Positions 43,781 through 52,375 of a DNA stretch of 64,000 nucleotides are shown here, in pieces. Origin of the DNA: Candidatus Eremiobacterota bacterium (GTDB lineage Bacteria; Vulcanimicrobiota; Vulcanimicrobiia; Vulcanimicrobiales; Vulcanimicrobiaceae); NCBI GenBank assembly GCA_019240525.1, contig JAFAYE010000001.1:2267300-2331299 (forward strand), given 5' to 3'. The number at the start of each line of letters is the position of its first letter. Positions within the stretch are counted from its first letter, which is position 1. Made by a program: the position numbers and the translations under genes. The notes below the pieces were generated by a model that was not told the origin of the DNA, made no database searches, and worked only from the letters and a program-made list of their open reading frames with translations.

Positions 43781-44617
43781 ATGGATCCGCTCGTGATCAC
43801 GTGCGCGCCGGTGGGCGCCGAGTTGCGTCCCGATCAGACGCCATATCTACCGTACACACCGCAACTGCTGGGCGAAACGGCGAAGGCGGTGCGCGAGGCC
43901 GGAGCGTCGATCATTCACGTCCACTGCCGCAACGACGACGGCACGAATACCCACAGCGTGGAACGGTTTCGGGAAGCCTACGATTCAATTCGCGCGCAGA
44001 GTGACCTCGTGGTGCAGTTCTCATCCGGCGGGGCGATCGGAATGACTCCGGAAGAACGGGCAGCGCCCCTCGCGCTTCGGCCCGAGATGGCGACCTTGAC
44101 GTGCGGCAGCGTGAATTTCGGCGACGACATCTTTGAAAACAGCTTTCCAATCATGCGCGGCATACTTAAAAAGATGAACGAGTACGGCGTTCGTCCCGAG
44201 CTTGAAATTTTCGATAAGGGGCACATTAGCAACGCGCGCAAGCTCGCGCGCGAGCGGCTGCTCTCACTGCCGCAACACGTCGACCTCGTGCTCGGAGTTC
44301 CGGGTGGCCTCGACGCGACGGTGCAAAATCTCGCCGACCTGGTCGATGCCTTGCCGGCCGGATGCACGTGGTCGGTTGCCGGAATTGGCCGTCAGCAGCT
44401 GCCGATGGCGATGGCCGCCATCGCCATGGGCGGCCACGTCCGGGTAGGATTGGAAGACAATATTTACTACAGTCGCGGGCGCTTGGCGCGTAACGAAGAG
44501 CTCGTCGCACGCGTCGCGCGCATCGCGGGCGAGGCCGGCCGGCCGGTCGCTACACCGAACCAAGCGAGAAAAGTCCTAGGCCTGGAGCCGCTGGCGGCGG
44601 GGAGAGAGCCCGCTTAA
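43781..44617 (+). CDS. BKACE-family enzyme, 3-keto-5-aminohexanoate cleavage-like
   Basis: A 278-residue BKACE (DUF849) protein. SIIHVHCRNDDG places the two zinc-binding histidines at 46 and 48, the same positions as in characterised Kce; RVGLEDNIYY carries the conserved glutamate near residue 225. These enzymes condense a beta-keto acid with acetyl-CoA and split it to acetoacetate and a CoA ester. Lysine fermentation is the best-known use, but many BKACEs act on other acids; the substrate cannot be read. Confidence 0.82.
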   Translation: MDPLVITCAPVGAELRPDQTPYLPYTPQLLGETAKAVREAGASIIHVHCRNDDGTNTHSVERFREAYDSIRAQSDLVVQFSSGGAIGMTPEERAAPLALRPEMATLTCGSVNFGDDIFENSFPIMRGILKKMNEYGVRPELEIFDKGHISNARKLARERLLSLPQHVDLVLGVPGGLDATVQNLADLVDALPAGCTWSVAGIGRQQLPMAMAAIAMGGHVRVGLEDNIYYSRGRLARNEELVARVARIAGEAGRPVATPNQARKVLGLEPLAAGREPA

Positions 44618-44638
44618 CGTCCAATAACGGCGCCCACA

Positions 44639-45613
44639 TTGTTCACCTACGTCGTGCGCCGGACGCTTCAGGCTATTCCGCTGCTGTTCGCGATCTCGAT
44701 CATCCTCTACGGCATTTTGTACAACATGCCGGGAGGACCGCTTGCGCCGTATCTGCAGAATCCGCATATTACGGCGGCCGACATTGCCCGTCTGCGGCAC
44801 AACCTTGGCATGGACCAGCCGGTGCCGATTCAATACATCAAGTGGCTCGGGCACGTGCTCGTGGGTGATTTTGGCTACTCGACGAGCAACTCCGAGCCCG
44901 TCTTTGCGGCGCTGATCGAACGTTTTCCGGCGACGCTGGAGCTAATGGGCGCGTCGCTGGTGATCTCGATCGGCTTGGGCCTCGGGGCCGGCATCCTCTC
45001 TGCCGTTTACCGCTATTCCGTGCTCGACTACTCGATTACGACCCTGGCCTTCTTCGGGCAGTCTATGCCGGTCTTCTGGTTCGCCCTTATGATGCAGCTG
45101 GCGTTTGCCGTGCACGGCATTCCGCTGCCGGGGGGATATCAAATTCAGTTGCCTTCGGCCGGGATATCGAACAGCGACACCTTCGATTTGGGCGACCGCC
45201 TCGCGCATCTCGTCCTTCCCGCGACGGTGCTTTCGCTCTTGGGCCTGGCCACGTTCAGCCGATTCATGCGATCCTCACTGCTCGAGGTGCTCGGAACCGA
45301 TTACATGCGCACTGCTGCCGCGAAGGGTCTTTCCTTTCGAACGATCCTTTTCAAGCACGGTCTGAAGAATGCGCTGATTCCGGTTATCACCGTCATCGCG
45401 CTCTCGCTTCCGACCTTGCTCGCCGGTGCGATCATCACCGAAACGATCTTCGCCTGGCCCGGAATGGGCCGGCTCTTCATCAATGCGCTCAATCAGAGCG
45501 ACCTCGCCCTGCTGATGGGCTATTTGTTGCTAGTGGCCTTCCTGGTCGTCTTCTCAAACCTCTTCGCCGACGTCGTCTACGCGTGGCTCGACCCGCGCGT
45601 CAAGTACGACTAG
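44639..45613 (+). CDS. Dipeptide/oligopeptide ABC permease, DppB/OppB type
   Basis: A 324-residue permease from TTG 44639. VVRRTLQAIPLLFAISIILY and an EAA loop (DYMRTAAAKGLSFRTILFKHGLKNALIPVIT) are diagnostic, together with VFAWPGMGRLF-like FAWPGMGRLFINAL. It pairs with the next permease. No binding protein or ATPase is seen nearby. Confidence 0.88.
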   Translation: MFTYVVRRTLQAIPLLFAISIILYGILYNMPGGPLAPYLQNPHITAADIARLRHNLGMDQPVPIQYIKWLGHVLVGDFGYSTSNSEPVFAALIERFPATLELMGASLVISIGLGLGAGILSAVYRYSVLDYSITTLAFFGQSMPVFWFALMMQLAFAVHGIPLPGGYQIQLPSAGISNSDTFDLGDRLAHLVLPATVLSLLGLATFSRFMRSSLLEVLGTDYMRTAAAKGLSFRTILFKHGLKNALIPVITVIALSLPTLLAGAIITETIFAWPGMGRLFINALNQSDLALLMGYLLLVAFLVVFSNLFADVVYAWLDPRVKYD

Positions 45614-45616
45614 CCC

Positions 45617-46558
45617 GTGGCAGCACCGTCGGTACCCGCCGGCAGCGGACTCGTCGCGGACGAAGAGCTTCATTTCAGCCGAGTAACGTTCTGGACGCGG
45701 CTGCGCCGGCACAAGCTCGCGGTAGCGGGATTAGCCGTTTTGACGCTCATGATACTCGCCGCCGTTCTTGCCAAGCAGCTCTCACCGTTCGATCCCAACG
45801 CGATCGATAACGTCCACTGGCAAGGAACTCCCTTGCCGCCGTGCTTCCAAAATGCATCGCAATGCGGCGGTCATTCGCTGGGAACCGACGAGGTGGGGCG
45901 CGATCTGCTTTCGAGGCTGCTTTACGGCGCGCGCATTTCGCTTGCGGTCGGACTCTCCGCGGTCGTCATGGAGGTGTTGATCGGCACGGTCCTTGGGGCG
46001 ATTGCCGGCTATTACGGCGGATGGATCGACTACGCGCTGATGCGCGTCACCGACGTGTTCCTCTCGATTCCCTTGCTTCCGCTCTTGCTCGTGCTGACGG
46101 CAATCGTCGCCGCGAGCTCGACGAAAGCCGCGCTGAGCTTCGGCGTGATCGTCATTATCATCGGGGCGCTCTCATGGCCGACGGTTGCGCGCCTGGTCCG
46201 CGCCTCGTTCTTAAGTTTGCGCGAGCGCGAATTCGCCGAAGCGGCGCGCGCCGTGGGCAACAACGATCGCCGTATCATCTTCCGCCACCTCCTGCCGAAC
46301 GCCGTCGCGCCGATCGTGGTGCAAGCGACGCTGGATGTCGCCAATGTTATCATCATCGAATCGACGCTCTCGTTTCTTGGCCTGGGCATTCAACCACCAA
46401 CTGCGTCGTGGGGAAATATGCTCGCCAACGCACAAAGCAATCTTTCGATTGCGTGGTGGGCCGCGGTCTTCCCGGGCCTCTGCATTCTGGTGACGGTTCT
46501 AGCGATCAATTATATTGGCGATGGTCTGCGCGATGCTCTCGATCCAAACCTAGGGTGA
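45617..46558 (+). CDS. Dipeptide/oligopeptide ABC permease, DppC/OppC type
   Basis: A 313-residue permease with GTG start. LGTDEVGRDLLSRLLYGARISL is the DppC periplasmic signature and REFAEAARAVGNNDRRIIFRHLLPNA the EAA loop; ESTLSFLGLGIQPPTASWGNML closes it. Its TGA overlaps the next gene's ATG (TGATG), so translation may be coupled to the propeller lipoprotein. Confidence 0.9.
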   Translation: MAAPSVPAGSGLVADEELHFSRVTFWTRLRRHKLAVAGLAVLTLMILAAVLAKQLSPFDPNAIDNVHWQGTPLPPCFQNASQCGGHSLGTDEVGRDLLSRLLYGARISLAVGLSAVVMEVLIGTVLGAIAGYYGGWIDYALMRVTDVFLSIPLLPLLLVLTAIVAASSTKAALSFGVIVIIIGALSWPTVARLVRASFLSLREREFAEAARAVGNNDRRIIFRHLLPNAVAPIVVQATLDVANVIIIESTLSFLGLGIQPPTASWGNMLANAQSNLSIAWWAAVFPGLCILVTVLAINYIGDGLRDALDPNLG

Positions 46559-47565
46559 TGAAGCCGGCCGCGCGCATCCTCCTGACTGTAGCGTTAGCCG
46601 CGTGCTCCACGCCGAACGTTACCCCTGGCGGGGCGCCGACGTCGTTGCAGACGAAAGCCGCAAGGCAGACCGCGGCAGCCGCCGATCTCTTCGTCGAGAA
46701 CTACAACGACATCACCGAGTACTCATCGACCGGAAAACTCGTTAGGACCATTACCAAAGCCATTCCCAAGAAGGGAATGAATGCGGGTGGCATCGCCTTC
46801 GACTCGCAGGGCTATCTCTACGCTATTACCGGATTGACGAGCGTCGCGGTATACGCGCCGTCTTCGAGAAAACTTGCGCGAAGCCTGACGAGTGGAATCG
46901 CCTGGCCGATCTCGATCGACGTCGATTCCCATGATAACCTCTACGTCGGCAACGAGCAGAACGACACGGTTTCGGTCTTTCCTTCAGGACAGAGCGAGCC
47001 GGCGCGCACGATTTCGAAAGGTATCAAGGACCCCGTCGCATTGGCCTTCGACTCGGCGGGAGATCTCTACGTCGCGAACCTTTTCGGGAACTCCGTCACG
47101 GTGTACTCGCCCAGCGGAAAGCTAATGCGATCGATTACGCAGGGTATCAGGGGTCCCCAAGCGATCGTTCTCGATGCGAACGATCAGCTTTTCGTCGGGA
47201 ACACGCACTTCGGTAATGGCAGGACGGTAACGGTTTATTCGGCCGGCGGCGACACGCCGATCGCGACGATTGAACGCGGCATCCATGGCCCGGCGTGGCT
47301 CGCGCTCACTTCATCGAGTCAGCTCTGGGTCTCCGACGAGAACGATGCCTCTGCGACGCTCTATAGCGGCGCCGGCTGGAATCTTGCGCAAACGATCGCC
47401 GATATTTCCTTGCCTGGCCCGGTGCTGGTCGATTCGAAGAACGATCTCTACGTTGAGTGCTGCGCGCCGCAGATCAATGTCTATCCGGCGGGGAGCGACA
47501 AGCCCTCGCTCACGATCACGCAAGGCATTACCTCGGTGCGCGCGATGGCGTTGGGTCCGCCCTAG
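46558..47565 (+). CDS. NHL-type beta-propeller lipoprotein coupled to DppC
   Basis: A 335-residue lipoprotein. ATG 46558 overlaps the DppC stop. Signal peptide with LAAC lipobox; repeats such as NLYVGNEQNDTVSVFPSG, DLYVANLFGNSVTVYSPSG and QLWVSDENDASATLY give a propeller. It sits where an ABC binding protein would normally be, but has no substrate-binding protein fold. Also similar in repeat style to 1747-2823. Confidence 0.8.
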   Translation: MKPAARILLTVALAACSTPNVTPGGAPTSLQTKAARQTAAAADLFVENYNDITEYSSTGKLVRTITKAIPKKGMNAGGIAFDSQGYLYAITGLTSVAVYAPSSRKLARSLTSGIAWPISIDVDSHDNLYVGNEQNDTVSVFPSGQSEPARTISKGIKDPVALAFDSAGDLYVANLFGNSVTVYSPSGKLMRSITQGIRGPQAIVLDANDQLFVGNTHFGNGRTVTVYSAGGDTPIATIERGIHGPAWLALTSSSQLWVSDENDASATLYSGAGWNLAQTIADISLPGPVLVDSKNDLYVECCAPQINVYPAGSDKPSLTITQGITSVRAMALGPP

Positions 47566-47632
47566 GCACGAAGCCACGCGCCGCGCAGAGCGGGTTTCGC
47601 CCCGTACGCGCGAAACCACTAAGCCCCTTAGC

Positions 47633-47716
47633 GCGCAAGTGGCGGAATTGGTAGACGCACTAGCTTGAGGGGCTAGCGGGGGCAACTTCGTGGAGGTTCG
47701 AGTCCTCTCTTGCGCA
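47633..47716 (+). tRNA. tRNA-Leu (anticodon GAG)
   Basis: An 84-base sequence. The acceptor stem GCGCAAG (47633-47639) pairs with CTTGCGC (47709-47715), then A73; CCA is not encoded. Anticodon stem CTAGC/GCTAG around loop TTGAGGG gives anticodon GAG, reading CUC/CUU. The long variable arm marks class II leucine. T-arm GAGGTTCGAGTCCTC is normal. Confidence 0.95.
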
Positions 47717-47740
47717 TTTTGTCAGGTGTGAAGCGCTGCG

Positions 47741-47914
47741 TGTCATGCTGAGCCCGCCGCTGTGTGTCATGCTGAGCCTGTCGAAGCATGAGCCCGCCGC
47801 TGTGTGTCATGCTGACCCTGTCGAAGCATGAGCCTGCCGCTGTGTGTCATGCTGAGCCTGTCACCCTTCGACAAGCTCAGGATGACAAGTCTCGACAGGC
47901 TCAGGATGACAAGT
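47741..47914. repeat. Second REP-like array, 40-bp tandem units
   Basis: A run of TGTCATGCTGAGC-based units. Two 40-bp tandem repeats (47765-47804, 47805-47844) each contain the CATGCT...AGCATG palindrome plus an AGCC(C/T)GCCGCTGTG spacer. The end (47845-47914) has a head-to-head direct/inverted pair with ATCCT-type arms. Same family as 26393-26706. The rest of the gap before 48034 shows nothing further. Confidence 0.85.
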
Positions 47915-48033
47915 TTTCCGTAGTCCGGTATAGTGGACGGTGGCCCTGGGCTCAGGAGCGACTCGGGGTCGGCTTGGGCTGAAACAGTCGGCAGGCCTCG
48001 AGCGTAGAGCAGAAGAGCAATGGAACTTCTATC

Positions 48034-51000
48034 GTGGGGTTGACCCGCTTCGCAATTAGCCGCCCGGTGATCACCGCGATGGTGTTTATCGCGCTGGCGA
48101 TCTTCGGTACGATTGCTTTCACCAAGATCGGCCGCAGCGCGAATCCGCCGGGGACGGACTTCCCGGTCGTCGTCGTGTTTTCGAGCTATCCCGGAGCATC
48201 TCCGCAAGAGATGGAGCGGCTCATCGTCAAACCGATCGAAGACCAGCTCGACGGCATCGACAACCTCGACCAGATGAGCGCCACGGCCCAAGAAGGCTCA
48301 GCCTCGATCGTGGTGCAGTTCAAGCTGGGCACCAATCTGGACATCGCCGCCATCAACGTACAGAGCGCCGTGGATACGGCGCGCGTCTATCTTCCGGTCG
48401 ATCTCAATCCGCCGACCGTCGACAAGAACGGCGCATCGCAGCCGTTGCTCGACCTTGCCGTCAGCTCCAGAACGCTATCTCCCACGCAGCTCGCCGATCT
48501 CGTCAACAATAAACTCGAGCCGGTCCTTAAAGGTATTCCTAACGTTCAGACCGTGGACGTGAGTGGCGCGGCCGACCGCGAGTTCCACGTCGAGCCGATC
48601 CCAGAACGCTTGCTCGGGGCAAATGCGACCCTCGGAGACGTCTTTGCTGCGGTTGCTGCGAATAACGCCAACCTTCCCGGCGGCATTCTTCGTCAGCGAA
48701 CGCAGGAAACGAGCGTTTCTGTTCACGCGGAGGTCAACAGCGCCCAAGATTTACTTGGAATCCCACTCGTCGTGCCCGGCAGTTCGAACAAGAACATGAA
48801 GGTCGGCGACGTCGCGTATGCATTCGACAGCCACGTGGAACCGACGTCGATCTCCCACTTTAACGGCGAGCCTCGCATCTATATCGAACTTGGCCGCAAT
48901 ATCAACGCCGACGAGATTACTTCGACGAAGATCGCGCGCGAACACATCAAGCAGATCGGCACGCAGTTCCCCGAGATCACCCTGAGCGAAATCGATGCGC
49001 CTGCCGATTACACGCAGAAGTCGCTCAACGGCGTCTGGCAATCGCTGATCGAGGGCATCGTGCTGACGATGCTCGTCATGCTGCTCTTCCTGCATGCGTG
49101 GCGCAATGCGATCGTTATCATGGTTGCGATTCCTACGTCGATCCTATCGACGTTCGTGCTGATGAAAATGTTCGGCTTCCATCTCGACACGATGTCGCTC
49201 ATGGGCCTGTCGCTGATCATCGGTATCCTCGTCGACGATTCCATCGTCGTACTCGAGAACATCACGCGCCATCGAGACCTCGGTGAAGAGCCGACCGACG
49301 CGGCAATCAACGGCCGCAGTGAAATTGGAGGCGCGGCCGTGGCAATCACCATGGTCGACGTCGTCGTCTTTCTGCCGATCGCGTTTTTGCCCGGCATCGT
49401 CGGCGCCTATTTGCGCGAGTTCGGCGCGGTGATCGTCATCTCCACGCTATTCTCCCTGCTGGTGTCATTCACGCTAACGCCGCTGTTGGCCGCTCGTTGG
49501 AGCATTTTGAAGCGTTCGAAGGCGCAGCCGGCATGGATGGAGACGCTCGGATCGATCAAGGTTACCTTAGCGCTCTGCGTTGCCGCTGTCCTCGCATACT
49601 TCATCCCATGGCCGATTGCGGAGCTTCGTCAGATCATTCCGATCATGATCGGTGCCGTGCTGCTGCTGAACTTTTTCGTGCTGCGCTACGAGCGGATCTT
49701 AACCTGGTATCGAACCAAATCGCTGCCGTATGCGCTGCGGCACGGGCTCTTCGTCGTATTTGCATGCGTAGTTCTCGTGCTCAATTCGCTGACGCTCGCG
49801 ATGGGAGCGGGAACGACGACCGTAGCGCTCGACATTTTCATTCTGATCGTCACCGCGTTCTGGCACGTCGTCGGTCTTGTTATGCGGGCGGCGGTTCCCG
49901 AGCAGAGGCTGCGCTACCGGTGGACGCAATCGCGCAACGGACACGGAAGAACGAAGCGCCTCTACGATTGGGGCGGCGACGTGCTAATGAACCTCGTCCG
50001 CGGGGTAGGGCGCTGGTTCTACGCGACGGGTCGGAGCCGAAGTCTCACCGTGGTCACCTTCGCGTTGCCGGTTCTCTTGGCGGTTTTGCTCCCGCTGCTG
50101 GGGCCCATCGATTTCGACTTCGTTCCGCAAGTGCAGAGCGGCGAAATCGCGATGACTGTGACGTATCCGCCGGGCACGCCCCTGCAAACGACCGCGAAAT
50201 ACGTCACGGCGCTCGAAGACAGCATCATGAAGGTCGACGGAATCAAATCGGTGAGTTCGGTGGTCGGGCGAAAACCGCAGGGATGGGGCTCGGCGATCGG
50301 CGATAACTATGCGAAGCTCGACGCACAAACATTTCCCGAACGCCGGCACGATACGTACAAAATCATCGACCAGATTCGCAAGCTAGCGTACCTCGTTCCA
50401 GGTGGCGACTTCCAAGTATCGGGCGATAATGGCGGCGGCAGCGGCGCTTCGATTTTCTATTCGCTTTCCGGACCGGAAGACGAGATCGCTGCCGGCGCCG
50501 AGAAGGTGGCGCAGTATTTGCGGAATACGCCGGGCAGCGTCAACATCCAGACCAGCAACGAGGCGGCGGCGCCCCGCCTTAACGTGAACATCGACGCGCA
50601 GAAAGCCGAAGTGCTCGGAATTGCGCCGTCGGACGCGGCAAACGCGGCGCGCTTGGCGATCGACGGTGCGGTGGCAACCCGCGTGCGTGCGGAGAACGGC
50701 TTGGTCGACGTGCGCGTGCAATTTCCGTTGACGGATCGCAAGACGGTCGACGAGCTGCAGGACGTTCGAGTACGCGCGCAGGACGGCACGCTCGTCCCGC
50801 TGGCCGACATTGCGAATCTGCAGTGGACCAAAGCACCACTGCAGATCAAGCGCTTGAACCGGCAGCGTGTCGTCGACGTCTACGGCGGCACCTTGCCGGG
50901 TTACTCGCTCGGCGCCGTCACGGGACCGCTCGAGCGGGAGCTCAAGAAGCCCGGATTTCTTCCTTCCGGCCTTCAGGTTATAGCTCAGGGCGACACGCAA

Positions 51001-51594
51001 TTCATGAACGAAACGATGGCCAACATGGGCATTGCCCTGGTCCTGTCGTTTACGCTCGTCTACATGTTGATGGTGATTCTCTACAGTTCGTTCTTGGAGC
51101 CGCTGATCGTGATGCTCTGCGTCCCGCTGGCAATCATCGGCGCGCTCGTCGCGCTGTCGTTGATGCACCGGATCGAACCGAATGGCGGACAGTCGCTCAA
51201 CATCATCTCGATGATCGGGATCATCATGCTCTTTGGCTTGGTCGCGAAGAACGGAATCTTGCTGGTCGACTACTCGAATACGCTTTGCCGCCGCGGCATG
51301 CGCGTGCACGATGCGGTCTTGCTCGCGGCAAGCACGCGGTTTCGACCCATCTTGATGACGACGTGCGCAATGATCTTCGGCATGCTTCCGCTCTCGTTGG
51401 GCTTTGCTGAGGGCGGCGAGTGGCGCCAAGCGGTTGGCACGGTGATTATCGGCGGCCTTTTGAGCTCGCTCGTTCTTACGCTGTTCCTCGTGCCCATGGT
51501 CTACGAGACGTGGATGGGCTTCTTCGAACGGCGCGGTGACCAGCGCGCGGTCACTGCCGAGATGTCGCGTCCCGCTAAGGTCGGCATCGTTTAG
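48034..51594 (+). CDS. RND-family efflux pump permease, enlarged
   Basis: A 1186-residue AcrB/MdtB-like permease. GRSANPPGTDFPVVVV, the GILVDDSIVVLENI proton-relay motif (two Asp) in helix 4 and GLVAKNGILLVDYSN in helix 10 are typical. It is about 140 residues longer than usual because of an extra block between about residues 500 and 640 with additional hydrophobic segments (LALCVAAVLAYFIPW, LFVVFACVVLVLNSL, ALDIFILIVTAFW). GTG start. There is no membrane fusion or outer-membrane partner adjacent, so it is an orphan in this window. Confidence 0.88.
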   Translation: MGLTRFAISRPVITAMVFIALAIFGTIAFTKIGRSANPPGTDFPVVVVFSSYPGASPQEMERLIVKPIEDQLDGIDNLDQMSATAQEGSASIVVQFKLGTNLDIAAINVQSAVDTARVYLPVDLNPPTVDKNGASQPLLDLAVSSRTLSPTQLADLVNNKLEPVLKGIPNVQTVDVSGAADREFHVEPIPERLLGANATLGDVFAAVAANNANLPGGILRQRTQETSVSVHAEVNSAQDLLGIPLVVPGSSNKNMKVGDVAYAFDSHVEPTSISHFNGEPRIYIELGRNINADEITSTKIAREHIKQIGTQFPEITLSEIDAPADYTQKSLNGVWQSLIEGIVLTMLVMLLFLHAWRNAIVIMVAIPTSILSTFVLMKMFGFHLDTMSLMGLSLIIGILVDDSIVVLENITRHRDLGEEPTDAAINGRSEIGGAAVAITMVDVVVFLPIAFLPGIVGAYLREFGAVIVISTLFSLLVSFTLTPLLAARWSILKRSKAQPAWMETLGSIKVTLALCVAAVLAYFIPWPIAELRQIIPIMIGAVLLLNFFVLRYERILTWYRTKSLPYALRHGLFVVFACVVLVLNSLTLAMGAGTTTVALDIFILIVTAFWHVVGLVMRAAVPEQRLRYRWTQSRNGHGRTKRLYDWGGDVLMNLVRGVGRWFYATGRSRSLTVVTFALPVLLAVLLPLLGPIDFDFVPQVQSGEIAMTVTYPPGTPLQTTAKYVTALEDSIMKVDGIKSVSSVVGRKPQGWGSAIGDNYAKLDAQTFPERRHDTYKIIDQIRKLAYLVPGGDFQVSGDNGGGSGASIFYSLSGPEDEIAAGAEKVAQYLRNTPGSVNIQTSNEAAAPRLNVNIDAQKAEVLGIAPSDAANAARLAIDGAVATRVRAENGLVDVRVQFPLTDRKTVDELQDVRVRAQDGTLVPLADIANLQWTKAPLQIKRLNRQRVVDVYGGTLPGYSLGAVTGPLERELKKPGFLPSGLQVIAQGDTQFMNETMANMGIALVLSFTLVYMLMVILYSSFLEPLIVMLCVPLAIIGALVALSLMHRIEPNGGQSLNIISMIGIIMLFGLVAKNGILLVDYSNTLCRRGMRVHDAVLLAASTRFRPILMTTCAMIFGMLPLSLGFAEGGEWRQAVGTVIIGGLLSSLVLTLFLVPMVYETWMGFFERRGDQRAVTAEMSRPAKVGIV

Positions 51595-51596
51595 AG

Positions 51597-52337
51597 TTGA
51601 ATCGCCGCGCGTTGGTCACTGGAGCGGCCGGCGGCCTCGCGGCGGGAATCGCTCCGGCGCTCGCTCGCGACGGCTTCGGAGTTGTCGCCGTAACCTATCG
51701 CTCGACTCCACCAGACGCGACCATCGCGGCGATTCGTGAAGGCGGCGCCGCGGCGGCGGCGGCTCGAATCGATTTCCTCGCGGACGCATCGTCAATCGAG
51801 CGCGCACTCGACGAGTTAGTTCGCCAACACGGGCCGTTCGACACGCTCGTGCATGCCGTCGGCCCGCTCGTCGTCAAGCGCTTCGCCCGTACCACGCTCG
51901 ACGACTATCGCGAGATGCTCGACGGCAATCTCCGCAGCGCCGTTCTGGCGTCGCGTGCTACGTTGCCCGCCATGCGCGAGGGGAATTTTGGTCGCATCGT
52001 TTTCTTTGGCATGCTAGGCTCGAACGAGACGCGCCCGTTTCGCGGTTTTTCGCTCTATCAAGCAGCAAAGAGCGCGCTCGTCGCCTTCGCGCGGTCGCTG
52101 GCGATTGAGGAGGCACCCCGGGGCATCACCGTCAACGTCGTCGCGCCCGGCGACATTCGAGAGAAGACCCTCTCGCGCGCACAAGCGCGGGAACGCGCGG
52201 CGCGCAATCCGCGGGGGCGCGCCGGAAGCTATGAGGACGTTGCTGACGTTGTGCGATTCTTCGTCGCGCACGATCGAGATTTCGTCACCGGCGCAGTGCT
52301 CGAGGTAACGGGCGCCTTGCAAACCGCCGGGGAGTAG
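51597..52337 (+). CDS. SDR-family oxidoreductase, FabG-like
   Basis: A 246-residue short-chain dehydrogenase. ALVTGAAGGLAAGIA is the NAD(P)-binding glycine motif and SLYQAAKSAL carries the Tyr-x-x-x-Lys catalytic pair. It could reduce a beta-ketoacyl substrate, but the specific acyl group is not known. TTG start, 3 bp after the RND gene. Confidence 0.85.
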   Translation: MNRRALVTGAAGGLAAGIAPALARDGFGVVAVTYRSTPPDATIAAIREGGAAAAAARIDFLADASSIERALDELVRQHGPFDTLVHAVGPLVVKRFARTTLDDYREMLDGNLRSAVLASRATLPAMREGNFGRIVFFGMLGSNETRPFRGFSLYQAAKSALVAFARSLAIEEAPRGITVNVVAPGDIREKTLSRAQARERAARNPRGRAGSYEDVADVVRFFVAHDRDFVTGAVLEVTGALQTAGE

Positions 52338-52375
52338 GACTGCCGCACTCGCGGCGCGTAACTTCGGCAAGCACG

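Noticed and set aside
45841-46557. Long leader of the propeller lipoprotein
   Set aside because: The extra sequence is the DppC gene in another frame; ATG 46558 has a signal peptide and overlap.
47930-48033. Second tRNA after the repeat array
   Set aside because: No acceptor or anticodon stem can be formed.
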